Of a DNA stretch of 64,000 nt, positions 24,595-33,788 are shown one piece after another. Both the position numbers and the translations under genes were made by a program. This DNA comes from Agreia sp. VKM Ac-1783. Lineage in GTDB: Bacteria > Actinomycetota > Actinomycetes > Actinomycetales > Microbacteriaceae. The stretch lies in the NCBI RefSeq assembly GCF_900177765.1, contig NZ_FXWI01000001.1, positions 248,001 to 312,000 on the forward strand, in the 5' to 3' direction. How positions within the stretch are numbered: position 1 is the first letter of the stretch; every line of letters begins with the position of its first letter. The notes under the pieces are model-generated. The model worked only from the letters and a program-made list of their open reading frames with translations. It ran no database searches and had not been told where the DNA came from.

Positions 24595-26209
24595 TCAGAC
24601 GCCCAGAGGAACCGACAGGTTCGTGTACGTCTCGGCCGACGACCCGGTGGCCCAACCGCTGCTGCGGGAACTCGAGCAGGAGTACGACGCGCGCTACGGA
24701 GAGTTCTTCGGAGAGAAGGCATCCGCCGAGATCCGCCGCTATCCCGCGTCGGCGTTCTCTACCGAGGAGGGCGGCGCGTTCGTGCTGCTCCTGCGCGATG
24801 GCGTCGCCATAGCCGGAGGAGCATATAAGAGATTCGACGAGCACACGGCCGAGCTGAAGCGCATCTGGACCTCGTCGACTCATCGGCGGCAGGGGCTCGC
24901 CCGACGCGTCGTGAAGGAGCTCGAAGACGAGGCCGTGCGCCGCGGATACACGCGGGCATATCTCACGACCGGACCGCGTCAGCCCGAGGCGAAGCACCTG
25001 TACTTCCAGACCGGCTACACGCCCCTGTTCGACACCGCACTCGATCCCGAAGAGGTCGTCGTGCACGGGTTCGCCAAGAGCCTGGATGACGCGCCCCTCG
25101 ACGTGGCCGGCATCACGACGGCGCATGACGCCAGTCTCGGTCTGCGCCGGTCGAGTAGCGGTCGCGAGGAACGAGCACCGCGTATCGAGACCACATCCGA
25201 TGGTCTCGATACGGCCGCGGGCGGCCTACTCGACCAGCGCAGCAGTGTGAAAGTGGTGCCCACGCGGCACTGGTGGCGGTGGGTGCTCAGCGCGCTTGTC
25301 GCCTTCGTGGTGCTGCAGTTCGCGTGGTCACTCGTCACGAACAAGCAATACGAGTGGAACGTCTTCGCCGAGTACTTCTTCTCGCAGTCGGTGCTGAACA
25401 GCCTCGGTGTGACCCTCGGCCTCACGGTCGTGTCCGTCATCGGCGGGTTCGTCCTGGGGGCGGTGCTGGCGAACTTCCGGCTCTCGAAGTCTCCGCTGTT
25501 GAGCGGGGCGGCCTACGTCTACATCTGGTTCTTCCGCTCGGTGCCGCTGCTGGTTCAGATCCTCGTCTGGTACAACCTCGGCTACCTCTACCCGACATTG
25601 GGCCTCGGAACCCCGTTCACGACCGACTTCTGGCTGGTTGAGTTCTCGACCACCACGCTGATCACGGCATTCGCCGCGGCCACCATCGGGCTCACCCTGC
25701 ACCAGGCCGCCTATTTCGCGGAGATCATTCGCGGCGGCATCCTGTCTGTCGATCAGGGCCAGCTCGAGGCGTCCGCCGCCCTGGGCCTGCCGCGCCGGGT
25801 GCGCTTCTTCCGCATCATCCTGCCGCAGGCCGCCCGCGCCATCCTGCCCAACTTCTTCAACGAGGTCATCGGCCTCGTGAAGGGCACCTCCGTGGTCTTC
25901 GTCGTGGCGCTGCCCGAGCTCTTCTACACCGTGCAGGTGATCTACAACCGCAACCAGCGGGTCATCCCGATGCTGCTGGTGGCCGTGGTCTGGTACGCGA
26001 TCATCACCACGGTGCTCTCGATCATCCAGTTCTATGTCGAGCGGCACTACGCCCGCGGAGCGCATCGCGAGCTTCCGCCGACGCCCGTGCAGCGTGCGAC
26101 GGCCTGGGTGAAGCAGCAGTGGGCACGTCTCGGCGACGAGACAGGCGACGACCCCCTTGCAGCAGAGAAGAACCGACGACACGACACCGTTCTGGGAAGT
26201 GGATCATGA
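24581..26209 (+). CDS. GNAT N-acetyltransferase fused to an amino-acid ABC importer permease
   Basis: 542-aa two-domain protein in one open frame. Residues ~10-180 are a GNAT acetyltransferase: FVLLLRDGVAIAGGAYKRF, then motif A with STHRRQGLARRVV binding acetyl-CoA, and LYFQTGYTPLFD. Residues ~230-500 are a polar-amino-acid permease of the HisM/GlnP family with NSLGVTLGLTVVSVIGG, WFFRSVPLLVQILVWYN and the EAA loop EASAALGLPRRVRFFRIILPQAARAILPN. The joint, residues ~191-221, is R1 repeat DNA and includes DTAAGGLLDQR. An in-frame GTG at 25247 could restart the permease alone but has no ribosome binding site. Cells may therefore make a membrane-tethered acetyltransferase that modifies the imported solute. 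It overlaps both neighbours (14 bp and ATGA). Confidence 0.85.
   Translation: MTLLDQTPRGTDRFVYVSADDPVAQPLLRELEQEYDARYGEFFGEKASAEIRRYPASAFSTEEGGAFVLLLRDGVAIAGGAYKRFDEHTAELKRIWTSSTHRRQGLARRVVKELEDEAVRRGYTRAYLTTGPRQPEAKHLYFQTGYTPLFDTALDPEEVVVHGFAKSLDDAPLDVAGITTAHDASLGLRRSSSGREERAPRIETTSDGLDTAAGGLLDQRSSVKVVPTRHWWRWVLSALVAFVVLQFAWSLVTNKQYEWNVFAEYFFSQSVLNSLGVTLGLTVVSVIGGFVLGAVLANFRLSKSPLLSGAAYVYIWFFRSVPLLVQILVWYNLGYLYPTLGLGTPFTTDFWLVEFSTTTLITAFAAATIGLTLHQAAYFAEIIRGGILSVDQGQLEASAALGLPRRVRFFRIILPQAARAILPNFFNEVIGLVKGTSVVFVVALPELFYTVQVIYNRNQRVIPMLLVAVVWYAIITTVLSIIQFYVERHYARGAHRELPPTPVQRATAWVKQQWARLGDETGDDPLAAEKNRRHDTVLGSGS
25151..25243 (+). repeat. R1 repeat inside the acetyltransferase-permease gene
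   Basis: A reversed unit (GGTCGAGTAGCGGTCGCGAG, GAACGAGCACCGCGTATCGA, GACC) is followed by a forward unit (GGTCTCGATACGGCCGCGGG, CGGCCTACTCGACCAGCGCA), forming a palindrome-like pair. Positions 25206-25241 are identical to 10739-10774 in oleBC. No stop codon arises in the coding frame. Confidence 0.87.
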
Positions 26210-27039
26210 GCACACCGACATTCATCCGTTCGTTCGACGAGCAGGCGATTCCCCTCCCAGTGAAGCCGGTCCGTGCCACCGTCGGCCTGGTCGAGATCTC
26301 CGACGTCTCGAAGAGCTACGGCGCCGTGCGGGTGCTGCGCGACGTGTCGCTGACGGTGCAGCCCGGCGAGGTCATCGCCCTGATCGGTCCGTCGGGATCG
26401 GGCAAATCCACGCTGCTGCGCACCATCAACCACCTCGAGACGGTCGACGCCGGATCGGTCACGGTCGACGGGCAGTACATCGGCTACGAGCTCCGCTCCG
26501 GCAGACTGCACGAGCTTCCGGAGAAGAACGTCCTCGAGCGTCGCACGCAGATCGGCATCGTCTTCCAGAACTTCAATCTCTTCCCGCACCTGACCGCTCT
26601 CGAGAACGTCGTCGAGGCGCCCGTCGCCCTGAAGCGAGCGAGCAAGGCAGAGGCCCGTGAGCAGGCGAAGGCTCTGCTCGCCAGGGTGGGGCTCGCAGAC
26701 AAAGAGCACCACTACCCGCGGCAGCTCTCGGGCGGTCAGCAGCAGCGCGTGGCGATCGCGAGAGCGCTCGCGCTGAACCCGAAGGTGCTGCTGTTCGACG
26801 AGCCGACCAGCGCGCTCGACCCCGAGCTCGTCGGAGAGGTGCTCGACGTCATCCGGGAGCTCTCGAAGAGCGGCACCACGCTCATCATCGTGACGCACGA
26901 GATCGGGTTCGCTCGCGAGGTCGCCGACCGCGTGGTCTTCCTGGAGCAGGGCGAGATCCTCGAGGAGGGACCCCCCAGCCAGGTCCTGTCGAAGCCGCGC
27001 CATGCGCGCACGAAGGACTTCCTCCGCAAGGTGCTCTGA
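26206..27039 (+). CDS. Amino-acid ABC importer ATP-binding subunit (GlnQ/HisP type)
   Basis: 277-aa ATPase. Walker A GPSGSGKST (61-69), signature LSGGQQQR, Walker [14 protein letters not shown] and the switch IIVTHEIGFAREVADRVVF define a polar-amino-acid importer ATPase. It carries an N-terminal extension of about 28 residues before the first strand. ATG 26206 overlaps the permease stop (ATGA), so the two are made together. Confidence 0.93.
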   Translation: MSTPTFIRSFDEQAIPLPVKPVRATVGLVEISDVSKSYGAVRVLRDVSLTVQPGEVIALIGPSGSGKSTLLRTINHLETVDAGSVTVDGQYIGYELRSGRLHELPEKNVLERRTQIGIVFQNFNLFPHLTALENVVEAPVALKRASKAEAREQAKALLARVGLADKEHHYPRQLSGGQQQRVAIARALALNPKVLLFDEPTSALDPELVGEVLDVIRELSKSGTTLIIVTHEIGFAREVADRVVFLEQGEILEEGPPSQVLSKPRHARTKDFLRKVL

Positions 27040-27112
27040 GCGCGACCGTCGCCCAGAACCACCGCGCCATTCCCACCGCACCACAACAGCATCCAAGAGA
27101 GGCACCACCATC

Positions 27113-28141
27113 ATGGCAATCAACAAGAAGCAGATCGGGGCGATCGTCGGCGCAGTCGTCGTCGTCGCCCTGGCCGGAGGCGGAATCGCGCTCGCGGCCA
27201 ACGCGAACGGCACGAGCTCCGCCGACGGCGCGCCCGCGGGCTCGACCGAGCAGCAGGTCGCGGCGGCCACCTCGTTCGACCTCACGACCAAGAACGCGGC
27301 CGACCGGCCCAGCATCGACCCCGTCGCCGACGCGGTCGCATCCCTCAAGGCCAGCGGGTTCCAGCCGATCGAAGCCGGCAAGCTCACCGTCGCCCAGACC
27401 GTGAAGAGCGGCGCCCCGCCTCTCGTCTTCGCGGCATCCGATGACAACACGACGCCCCTCGGGAGCGAGGCCGACTTCGCGGCTCTCGTCGCAGACGGCC
27501 TGGGTCTCGAGTACAACCCGGTCTCGGTCGACTGGGCGGACTGGCCGCTCGGCATTCAGTCGGGCAAGTACGACATCATCCTCAACAACGTGACCGTCAC
27601 CGAAGAGCGCAAAGAGCTCTACGACTTCGCCAGCTACCGCGTCGATCTGCTCGGCTTCTACGTGAAGGCCGACAGTGACATCGCCTCGATCAAGGGCGCC
27701 GACGACATCTCGGGGCTGACGATCATCGTGGGATCGGGAACCAACCAGGAGAAGATCCTGCTCTCCTGGAATGAGGAGCTCGCCGCGGCAGGCAAGAAGC
27801 CGGCCGAGCTCGTCTACTACGACGACAACGCCGCGGCGAACCTCGCCATCCAGTCGGGGCGAGCCGACGCGTACTTCTACCCGAACGCGAGCGGCGCCTA
27901 CGCCGCCGCCTCGACTGGCGACACCAAACAGGTGGGCACCGTGAGTGGCGGATGGCCGCAGACGGCCGACATCGCTGCGGCGACGAAGAAGGGCAACGGC
28001 CTCATCGACGCCGTGGGAATCGTGATCAACGCCACGATCGCGGGTGGCCAGTACCAGGAGGTGCTCGACCGCTGGGGACTCGACAGCGAATCGATCCCGA
28101 CGAGCGAGATCAACCCTCCGGGGCTGCCGAAGACCGACTAG
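27113..28141 (+). CDS. Amino-acid ABC importer substrate-binding protein, family 3, membrane-anchored
   Basis: 342-aa periplasmic-binding-protein family 3 member: FAASDDNTTPLGSEADFAALVADGLGLEY, NNVTVTEERKELYDFASYRVD, GLTIIVGSGTNQEKIL. The N-terminus is MAINKKQIGAIVGAVVVVAL followed by AGGGIALAANANG. There is a hydrophobic helix but no cysteine, so the usual lipobox is absent and an uncleaved signal anchor or secreted form is likely. ATG 27113 is chosen because the upstream frame has no coding character. It is the last gene of the monooxygenase-importer operon, followed by a strong hairpin. Confidence 0.9.
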   Translation: MAINKKQIGAIVGAVVVVALAGGGIALAANANGTSSADGAPAGSTEQQVAAATSFDLTTKNAADRPSIDPVADAVASLKASGFQPIEAGKLTVAQTVKSGAPPLVFAASDDNTTPLGSEADFAALVADGLGLEYNPVSVDWADWPLGIQSGKYDIILNNVTVTEERKELYDFASYRVDLLGFYVKADSDIASIKGADDISGLTIIVGSGTNQEKILLSWNEELAAAGKKPAELVYYDDNAAANLAIQSGRADAYFYPNASGAYAAASTGDTKQVGTVSGGWPQTADIAAATKKGNGLIDAVGIVINATIAGGQYQEVLDRWGLDSESIPTSEINPPGLPKTD

Positions 28142-28154
28142 CTCGTTCGGTGTT

Positions 28155-28215
28155 TGTGCCCGAATACCTCCATTCCGCGTCCGTACCGCGGAACGAATGG
28201 AGGTGTTCGGGCACA
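28155..28215. terminator. Bidirectional hairpin terminator
   Basis: TGTGCCCGAATACCTCCATT (28155-28174) pairs with AATGGAGGTGTTCGGGCACA (28196-28215) with one G-T type mismatch, around a 21-nt loop containing GC-rich inner arms. It sits between the convergent binding-protein and tandem-GNAT genes. Confidence 0.7.
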
Positions 28216-28233
28216 GTCGGTTCGGTAACAGCT

Positions 28234-29298
28234 CTACAGCTCGAGCCCATACGCGTAGATGTCGACGAACTTGCCCGGCTCCACCTCGACGCGCTCCTCG
28301 CGCTCAGGCAGGCGCACGAAGCCGAGCCGCGTGTACAACCGCTGGGCGGCGAGCATGATGCTGCCCGTGTTCAACACGACGCGCTTCAGGCTCCGGATGC
28401 GGGCCAGGCCGACCACGTGCGACACGAGCGCTTCTCCGATTCCGCGCCCCCGAGCATCCGGGGCCACGGCCAGCAGCCTGAAGTCGAGCTCGTCGCCGAG
28501 CGCGACCGGCGAGATGCGCGCACCAGGCCGCGGAGTCCAGACGGTGCCGAGAATGTCGCCGGACGCCGTATCCTCGGCGACCCACACCTCGTCCGACTTG
28601 GCGCGTCCGTGCACGTCGGCGAGAGACAGCACGTAGCTCTCGGACAGGTCGTAGTCGTTCGTGTAGGCGTCGACCGTGAGACGGGCGACAGCCTCGAGCT
28701 CGTGGGCCCGCACGAGCCGGATGCGCACGGGTGCGACGTTCTCGAGCGGGTAGCGGTAGACCTGGGGAGTGCCGATTCCGGTCTCGGTACCGAGTTCGCG
28801 AGCGACGACCCGCTCGAAGCCGGCGCGGAGGTAGTTGCGCTGCGCCGTGTGGTTGAGCGGACCCGTGTCGAGCACGAGGGCAGGCGCGCCCCAGCTCGCG
28901 GCGAGCTCGATGGATGCCTGCACGAGCGCCTGCGCGACGCCGCGACCCCGGGCGGCCGGGTCGACGGCAACGAGGCGCAGCTCGGCTTCGCCGTCGCGCG
29001 CCTGCCGCGAGATCGGGTTCTCGGTGCGGGTGACCGTCGCGGTGCCGAGGAGTTTCTCCGTGCCCCCGTCGACTGCGACGAGCAGTCCGCCGTCGGTGGC
29101 GCGGGCGCCGGCATCGCGCTCGAGCGTCGCCCGCTCGGCGCTGCGTGGCAGGTGAGCGTAGGGGCCGGTGGCGAAGCCGAGCTCGGTGAGCTCGCCCACG
29201 GCGTCGTACTCGTCGGGTCGCGCGAGGCGAACCGTGAAAGCGGGGGCCGCGGCCGGGTCAGACGCGGTGTCGGAGGGGGAGTCGATCGGTTCGAGCAT
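28234..29298 (-). CDS. Tandem GNAT-domain acetyltransferase
   Basis: 354 aa with two GNAT folds. Domain 1 (about 20-175) contains LRLVAVDPAARGRGVAQALV as acetyl-CoA motif A and NYLRAGFERV. Domain 2 (about 190-350) contains FRLLAVAPDARGRGIGEALV and LYTRLGFVRLPE. Mycothiol synthase MshD also has two GNAT domains, but this protein lacks enough recognisable MshD context to use that name. The substrate is unknown. It is convergent to the importer operon and leftward of the peptide-type ABC operon, from which it is separated by a terminator. Confidence 0.82.
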   Translation of the reverse strand: MLEPIDSPSDTASDPAAAPAFTVRLARPDEYDAVGELTELGFATGPYAHLPRSAERATLERDAGARATDGGLLVAVDGGTEKLLGTATVTRTENPISRQARDGEAELRLVAVDPAARGRGVAQALVQASIELAASWGAPALVLDTGPLNHTAQRNYLRAGFERVVARELGTETGIGTPQVYRYPLENVAPVRIRLVRAHELEAVARLTVDAYTNDYDLSESYVLSLADVHGRAKSDEVWVAEDTASGDILGTVWTPRPGARISPVALGDELDFRLLAVAPDARGRGIGEALVSHVVGLARIRSLKRVVLNTGSIMLAAQRLYTRLGFVRLPEREERVEVEPGKFVDIYAYGLEL

Positions 29299-29325
29299 AG
29301 ATCGAGCGTACGCGGCGCCCGTATC

Positions 29326-29380
29326 CAGGAAAAACCGGCCGCATCGGCGCTGTTCGCGCTCGACGGGCCGGTTCTTCCTG
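29326..29380 (-). terminator. Rho-independent terminator of the peptide-type ABC operon
   Basis: CAGGAAAAACCGGCC (29326-29340) pairs with GGCCGGTTCTTCCTG (29366-29380), 12 bp beyond the last stop of the leftward operon. On the minus strand the descending arm contains a T5 run, which fits an intrinsic terminator. Confidence 0.7.
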
Positions 29381-29391
29381 CAGAGAAGCGA

Positions 29392-31020
29392 CTACTGTGC
29401 GCCCTTCGCCGCGTCGACCAGAGAGTCGAGGCGCGAGTCGGCCCCGAGCTCCACTCCCGTGACCGAGTTTTGCGTTCCGATCACGCTCGTCAACTCGTGA
29501 ACCGGAATCTGGTAGTACTGGCTCGCGATACGCTTCTGGGCCTCGGCGAGCACAGCACTTCGTGCATCCGGGTCTCCCGTGGCAAGCTGCTTCTGCAGCA
29601 GAGCCTCGAGCGTCGGGTCGTCGAGGTGGAAGTAGTTGCTCGACGCGGTGGAGAACGTCGTGCGGAGGACATCACCGTCGGCGCGCGAAAGATTCTGCCA
29701 CGAGATGTCGAAGGCGCCCGACTTCTGCAGTTCGAGGAACTTGGGCACGTCTCCGCCCTCCAGCGTCAGCTCGACACCGACGTCTTTGTATTGCTGCTGC
29801 AGCACCTCGAGCGAGGTCTGGTTGGGTCCGAAATTCGAGATCCACGCGACCACGAGCGAGAGGCGCTCACCGCCTTTCTCGCGGATGCCGTCGGAGCCCT
29901 TCTTCCAGCCCGCGGCATCGAGCAGCGAGGCGGCCTTCGTGGCATCGAAGGTGAAATTCGCACTCTCGTCGCTATACGACGGGGTGGTCTCGGTGAGGAT
30001 GCTCGTGCCGACGTTGAACAGGTCGTTGAGCGAGGTGTCGCGGATCTCGGTGGCATCGGTGGCGTACGAGAGGGCCTCGCGCACGGCGATGTCGGCGACG
30101 AGCGGTCGTGCGACGTTGAAGTACACCCCGAAGCTCACCCCGGGGTTGCCTCGCGACACGATCGGAAGACCGCTGGCAGTGAGGGTGTCGACGTCGATGG
30201 GCTGCACGCCGCCGATCACGTCGACCTGATCCGAGGTGAGCGATCCGGTGCGCACGCTGGCCTCGGGAACGACCTGGAAGGTGACGCTGTCGAGGTGGGC
30301 TGCGCCCTGGTTCTCGCGTGATGCGGGACTCCAGGCGTAGTCGTCGCGTTTCGCGAGCACGGTCGAGGTGTCTTTCGTGTAGCTGTCGAGGGTGAACGGG
30401 CCGGTGCCGACGACCGATGCTCCGGTGGCGCGGTCGGCGAACGGCACGGCGAGGGTCGAGGGTGCCACGATGCCGAGTGCGACGGACGACACGGAGTTCG
30501 GGAAGGCCGCGTTGGGCGTCGAGAAGTCGACTTCGACCGTGTGCTCGTCGATGACCTTCGTCTCGCTGTAGCCGACGAACAGCGTGACCGCCTGGCTGAG
30601 TGCCCCGGCGGCGATGATGTCGTCGAAGGTGGCTTTCACGTCGTTTGCTGTGAGTGGCGTGCCGTCGGAGAAGGTCACGTCGTCGCGCAGTACGAACGTG
30701 GATGCTGTGGCGTCGTCGTTGGCCGTGTAACTCTGGGCGAGCCACGGTTCCAGCTCGCCCGTCTGGGGGTTCTGATAGAGCAGGGAGTCGACGAGCTGCC
30801 GGGTCACATAGAGTGTGTCGTTGCCCGATCCGATGCCCGCCGGATTGAGCGAGATGGGGTCGTTGGCTATGGCGAAGGTGAGGTCGCCGCCGTCGACCGG
30901 CGCTGCGGTCGTGGCCTTCGTGGAGGCCGGAGCGCCGGCGCAGGCGCTGAGAGAGAGCGCGACGACGAGTGCCGCCCCGAGCGCCGCGTTTCGGCGGCCG
31001 TAATTTCTGTAAGACATCAT
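29392..31020 (-). CDS. Peptide/nickel-type ABC importer substrate-binding lipoprotein (SBP_bac_5)
   Basis: 542-aa solute-binding lipoprotein of the DppA/OppA family. The signal peptide ends in lipobox LSAC with Cys27. GGDLTFAIANDPISLNPAG, YVTRQLVDSLLYQNPQTGELEPWLAQSY and FVLRDDVTFSDGTPLTANDVKATF are family signatures. The family carries peptides, but also nickel, opines and glutathione-like compounds. Because the neighbours are flavin monooxygenases, a sulfur- or nitrogen-containing small molecule is plausible. The start may be the first or second of the two Met codons. It is the last gene of its operon (permeases and ATPase precede it), 42 bp after the ATPase. Confidence 0.9.
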   Translation of the reverse strand: MMSYRNYGRRNAALGAALVVALSLSACAGAPASTKATTAAPVDGGDLTFAIANDPISLNPAGIGSGNDTLYVTRQLVDSLLYQNPQTGELEPWLAQSYTANDDATASTFVLRDDVTFSDGTPLTANDVKATFDDIIAAGALSQAVTLFVGYSETKVIDEHTVEVDFSTPNAAFPNSVSSVALGIVAPSTLAVPFADRATGASVVGTGPFTLDSYTKDTSTVLAKRDDYAWSPASRENQGAAHLDSVTFQVVPEASVRTGSLTSDQVDVIGGVQPIDVDTLTASGLPIVSRGNPGVSFGVYFNVARPLVADIAVREALSYATDATEIRDTSLNDLFNVGTSILTETTPSYSDESANFTFDATKAASLLDAAGWKKGSDGIREKGGERLSLVVAWISNFGPNQTSLEVLQQQYKDVGVELTLEGGDVPKFLELQKSGAFDISWQNLSRADGDVLRTTFSTASSNYFHLDDPTLEALLQKQLATGDPDARSAVLAEAQKRIASQYYQIPVHELTSVIGTQNSVTGVELGADSRLDSLVDAAKGAQ

Positions 31021-31062
31021 GAACTCCTTGTCGGTGGTGCGATTGCAGGTGCGAACTGTGGG

Positions 31063-32829
31063 TCAGCGGCCGATCACGGGTGCGCCCGAGGCGTGGGCCC
31101 CGGGGATCGCGTCGAGCAGCGCACGGGTGTACGGATGGGCGGACGCGCTGAAGACCTGCTCGACGTCGCCGGTCTCGACCAGCTCGCCCAACCGCATGAC
31201 GCCGACGCGATGCGCGATCTGCCGAACCACAGCGAGGTCGTGCGAGATGAAGAGGTAGCTGAGGCCCAGCGACGATTGCAAGCTCGACAGCAGACCGAGG
31301 ATCTGCGCCTGGATCGACACGTCGAGTGCCGAGACCGGTTCGTCGAGCACGAGCAGGTCGGGATTCAACGCCAGGGCTCGGGCGATGGCGACGCGTTGGC
31401 GCTGACCGCCCGAGAGCTCCGAGGCCCTGCGGCCGAGTGCTGTGCGAGGCAGCGCCACGACATCCACCAGTTCGGCGGCCCGCCGTCGTCGGTCGGCTCG
31501 CGAGCCGAGGCCGAAAGCCACGAGAGGGTCAGCCACTATCTGCTCGACGGTCAGGCGCGGGTTGAGCGAGGCGTAGGGGTTCTGGTGCACCAATTGGATG
31601 CGTCGGCGCAGCCCCCGTAGCTCGGCACCCGATGCTCGGGTGATGTCGCGTCCGTCGAGTTCGATGGTGCCGCTCGTGGCCTCTGCGAGTCGTAGTACGA
31701 GTCGCGCCGTCGTGGACTTGCCCGAGCCGGACTCGCCGACGAGCGCGAAGGTCTGGCCTCGCGGAATGTCGAAGCTCACGTCGTCGACGGCGCGCTGAGT
31801 GCCTCCACCGGATGCGCGAGGCAGCGCGAAATCCTTGACGAGGTTGCGCGCTGAGAGCACGGCGGGGGCCAGTGTCGCATCCGCGGCCCCGGGCAAGCGC
31901 GAGCGTGCCACGAACGGCTCGCCGGCGCGTCCGCCGAAGACGCGTGCCGCGACATCCGGATCGAGAACCTCGAGCACCCGCTCGACCTGACCTGCCGCAT
32001 TGAGGCTGGGCGCTGCCGCGATCAGTGCGCGGGTGTAGGCGTGTGTGGGGGAGCCGAGCACCTCGGCGGGCGTGCCCTGCTCGACGATCTCGCCCTGGTT
32101 CATCACCACGATTCGGTCGGCCCGGTCTGCGGCGACTCCGAGGTCGTGGGTGATGAGCAGCACGCTGGTTCCGGTCTCGGCGGCCAGCAGGTCGATGTGA
32201 TCGAGGATCTGCCGCTGCACGGTGACATCGAGGGCGCTTGTCGGCTCGTCCGCGATGATCAACTCGGGGCTCGCGATGATCGCGATCGCGATGAGCACTC
32301 GCTGCCGCATTCCGCCCGACAGTTCGTGCGGGTACTGCTGAGCCCGCAGCTCCGGCTCCGGAAGCCCCGCCTTCTCGAGCGCATCCACCGCTCTGTATGC
32401 GGCCGACTTACGGTCGGCGAGGCCGTGCACGATGAGGGTCTCGGCGACTTGCGCGCCGATCTTCTTGACCGGGTTGAGCGACACGATGGGGTCCTGCGGT
32501 ACGAGCCCGATGCGCGCCCCGCGCACTCGGCGCAGCTGTGCCCGGCTGGCGGTGGCGAGGTCGATGCCGTCGAACAGGATGCTGTCCGCATGCGTCTCGG
32601 CGGCATTCGGCAGCAGGTGCACGATCGCGTGCGCAGTGGTGGACTTGCCCGATCCGGATTCGCCGACGATCGCCACCTTCTCGCCGCGGCCGATGGTGAG
32701 CGAGACGTCGCGCACGGCGTCGATGTGTCCGTCGTTCGTGCGATAGCGCACGGCGAGGTGCCGGATGTCGAGCAGCGGCTCGGCAGCGCGTGCGGCGGTC
32801 GCGGGGGTGTGGGCCAGGTCGATGCTCAT
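31063..32829 (-). CDS. Fused DppD-DppF-type double ATP-binding subunit
   Basis: 588 aa with two complete ABC cassettes in one chain. Cassette 1: Walker [10 protein letters not shown] (56-64), [21 protein letters not shown]. Cassette 2 (from ~330): [36 protein letters not shown]. Both are intact, as in the fused ATPases that energise peptide-type importers. The frame is open far upstream, but ATG 32829 overlaps the stop of the preceding permease (4 bp) and starts [20 protein letters not shown], right before the first strand. Confidence 0.92.
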   Translation of the reverse strand: MSIDLAHTPATAARAAEPLLDIRHLAVRYRTNDGHIDAVRDVSLTIGRGEKVAIVGESGSGKSTTAHAIVHLLPNAAETHADSILFDGIDLATASRAQLRRVRGARIGLVPQDPIVSLNPVKKIGAQVAETLIVHGLADRKSAAYRAVDALEKAGLPEPELRAQQYPHELSGGMRQRVLIAIAIIASPELIIADEPTSALDVTVQRQILDHIDLLAAETGTSVLLITHDLGVAADRADRIVVMNQGEIVEQGTPAEVLGSPTHAYTRALIAAAPSLNAAGQVERVLEVLDPDVAARVFGGRAGEPFVARSRLPGAADATLAPAVLSARNLVKDFALPRASGGGTQRAVDDVSFDIPRGQTFALVGESGSGKSTTARLVLRLAEATSGTIELDGRDITRASGAELRGLRRRIQLVHQNPYASLNPRLTVEQIVADPLVAFGLGSRADRRRRAAELVDVVALPRTALGRRASELSGGQRQRVAIARALALNPDLLVLDEPVSALDVSIQAQILGLLSSLQSSLGLSYLFISHDLAVVRQIAHRVGVMRLGELVETGDVEQVFSASAHPYTRALLDAIPGAHASGAPVIGR

Positions 32830-33788
32830 CGGCTTCGCCGTCCTTCGTTGTCGAGTGCTCGGGAGAGTCGGTTGGCGCTGAGCACGGTCAGGGCGATCAC
32901 GGCGCCGGGGAGAGCGGTGAGCCACCAGGCCGTGGCCATGAAGTCGCGGCCCGTCGACACGAGCGATCCCCACTCGGGAGCAGGGGGCTGCGCGCCGTAG
33001 CCGAGGAAGCTCAGCGCCGACACCGCGAGGATCGCGGTGCCGAATTCGAGAGCCGCGAGCACCAGCACCGGGCCGATCGAGTTCGGCAGCACGTGCCTGA
33101 ACAGCACGCGCGACCACCGGTTTCCCGAGGCGAAGGCGGCTTCGACGAACACACCGCTGCGCACCCGGATGACCTCGCTGCGCATGATGCGGGCCACGGC
33201 GGCGACGCTCGAGAGGCCGACGGCGATCGCCACGTTGATCGTGCCGAAGCCCAACGCCGTGATGAGCGCGAGCGAGAGCAGCAGACTCGGAATCGCGAGC
33301 AGGACATCGGCGATGCGCATGATTACGTCGTCGACCCACGAGCCGATGAACCCGGCGAGCAGTCCGAGAAGAGATCCCACGACGAGGCCGATGGCCACCG
33401 CGATGACCGCCGCTTGCAGGGTCAGCGCGCTTCCGTGCACGACCCGCGTGAAGAGGTCTCGGCCCACCTGATCCGTGCCGAACCAGTGCGCGGCGCTCGG
33501 TGGCTGCATCTTGTCGGCGGGCACCCCATCGAGCGGATCCTGTCCGCTGAAGAGCGCGGGGGCGAACGCCGAGAGCAGGATCAGCGCAATCCACAGCGCG
33601 GCGAGCAGGGCTCCCGGATGGCGGGTCGCGATGCGGCGGAGCCGACGCAGCCCGCCCCTGGCAGAGCGCGACGGGTTCGCCCGGTTGCGCGAAGCATCCG
33701 CGAATCTGTCCGACGCGGTCGAGGCGAACGTCTCGTCTTCGTCGGAACGGGGCGGGCGCTCTGCTACGAGGGCTGCTGTTTCGGTCAT
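32826..33788 (-). CDS. Peptide-type ABC importer permease, DppC-like
   Basis: 320-aa inner-membrane permease. A ~50-residue charged cytoplasmic N-terminus precedes TM1 (HPGALLAALWIALILLSAFA). HWFGTDQVGRDLFTRVVHGS is the DppC signature, and EAAFASGNRWSRVLFRHVLPNSIGPVLV is the ATPase-coupling loop. It overlaps the upstream permease and the downstream ATPase by 4 bp each. Confidence 0.93.
   Translation of the reverse strand: MTETAALVAERPPRSDEDETFASTASDRFADASRNRANPSRSARGGLRRLRRIATRHPGALLAALWIALILLSAFAPALFSGQDPLDGVPADKMQPPSAAHWFGTDQVGRDLFTRVVHGSALTLQAAVIAVAIGLVVGSLLGLLAGFIGSWVDDVIMRIADVLLAIPSLLLSLALITALGFGTINVAIAVGLSSVAAVARIMRSEVIRVRSGVFVEAAFASGNRWSRVLFRHVLPNSIGPVLVLAALEFGTAILAVSALSFLGYGAQPPAPEWGSLVSTGRDFMATAWWLTALPGAVIALTVLSANRLSRALDNEGRRSR

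Noticed and set aside
28234-29298. Calling the tandem GNAT protein mycothiol synthase MshD
   Set aside because: Two GNAT domains alone are not diagnostic and no mycothiol gene is adjacent; left as substrate unknown.
27952-30321. 789-codon open frame on the plus strand
   Set aside because: It overlaps three well-supported genes, runs antisense to the tandem GNAT and binding-protein genes, and has an Arg/Glu/Val-rich composition without domains. It is a by-product of G/C third-position bias.
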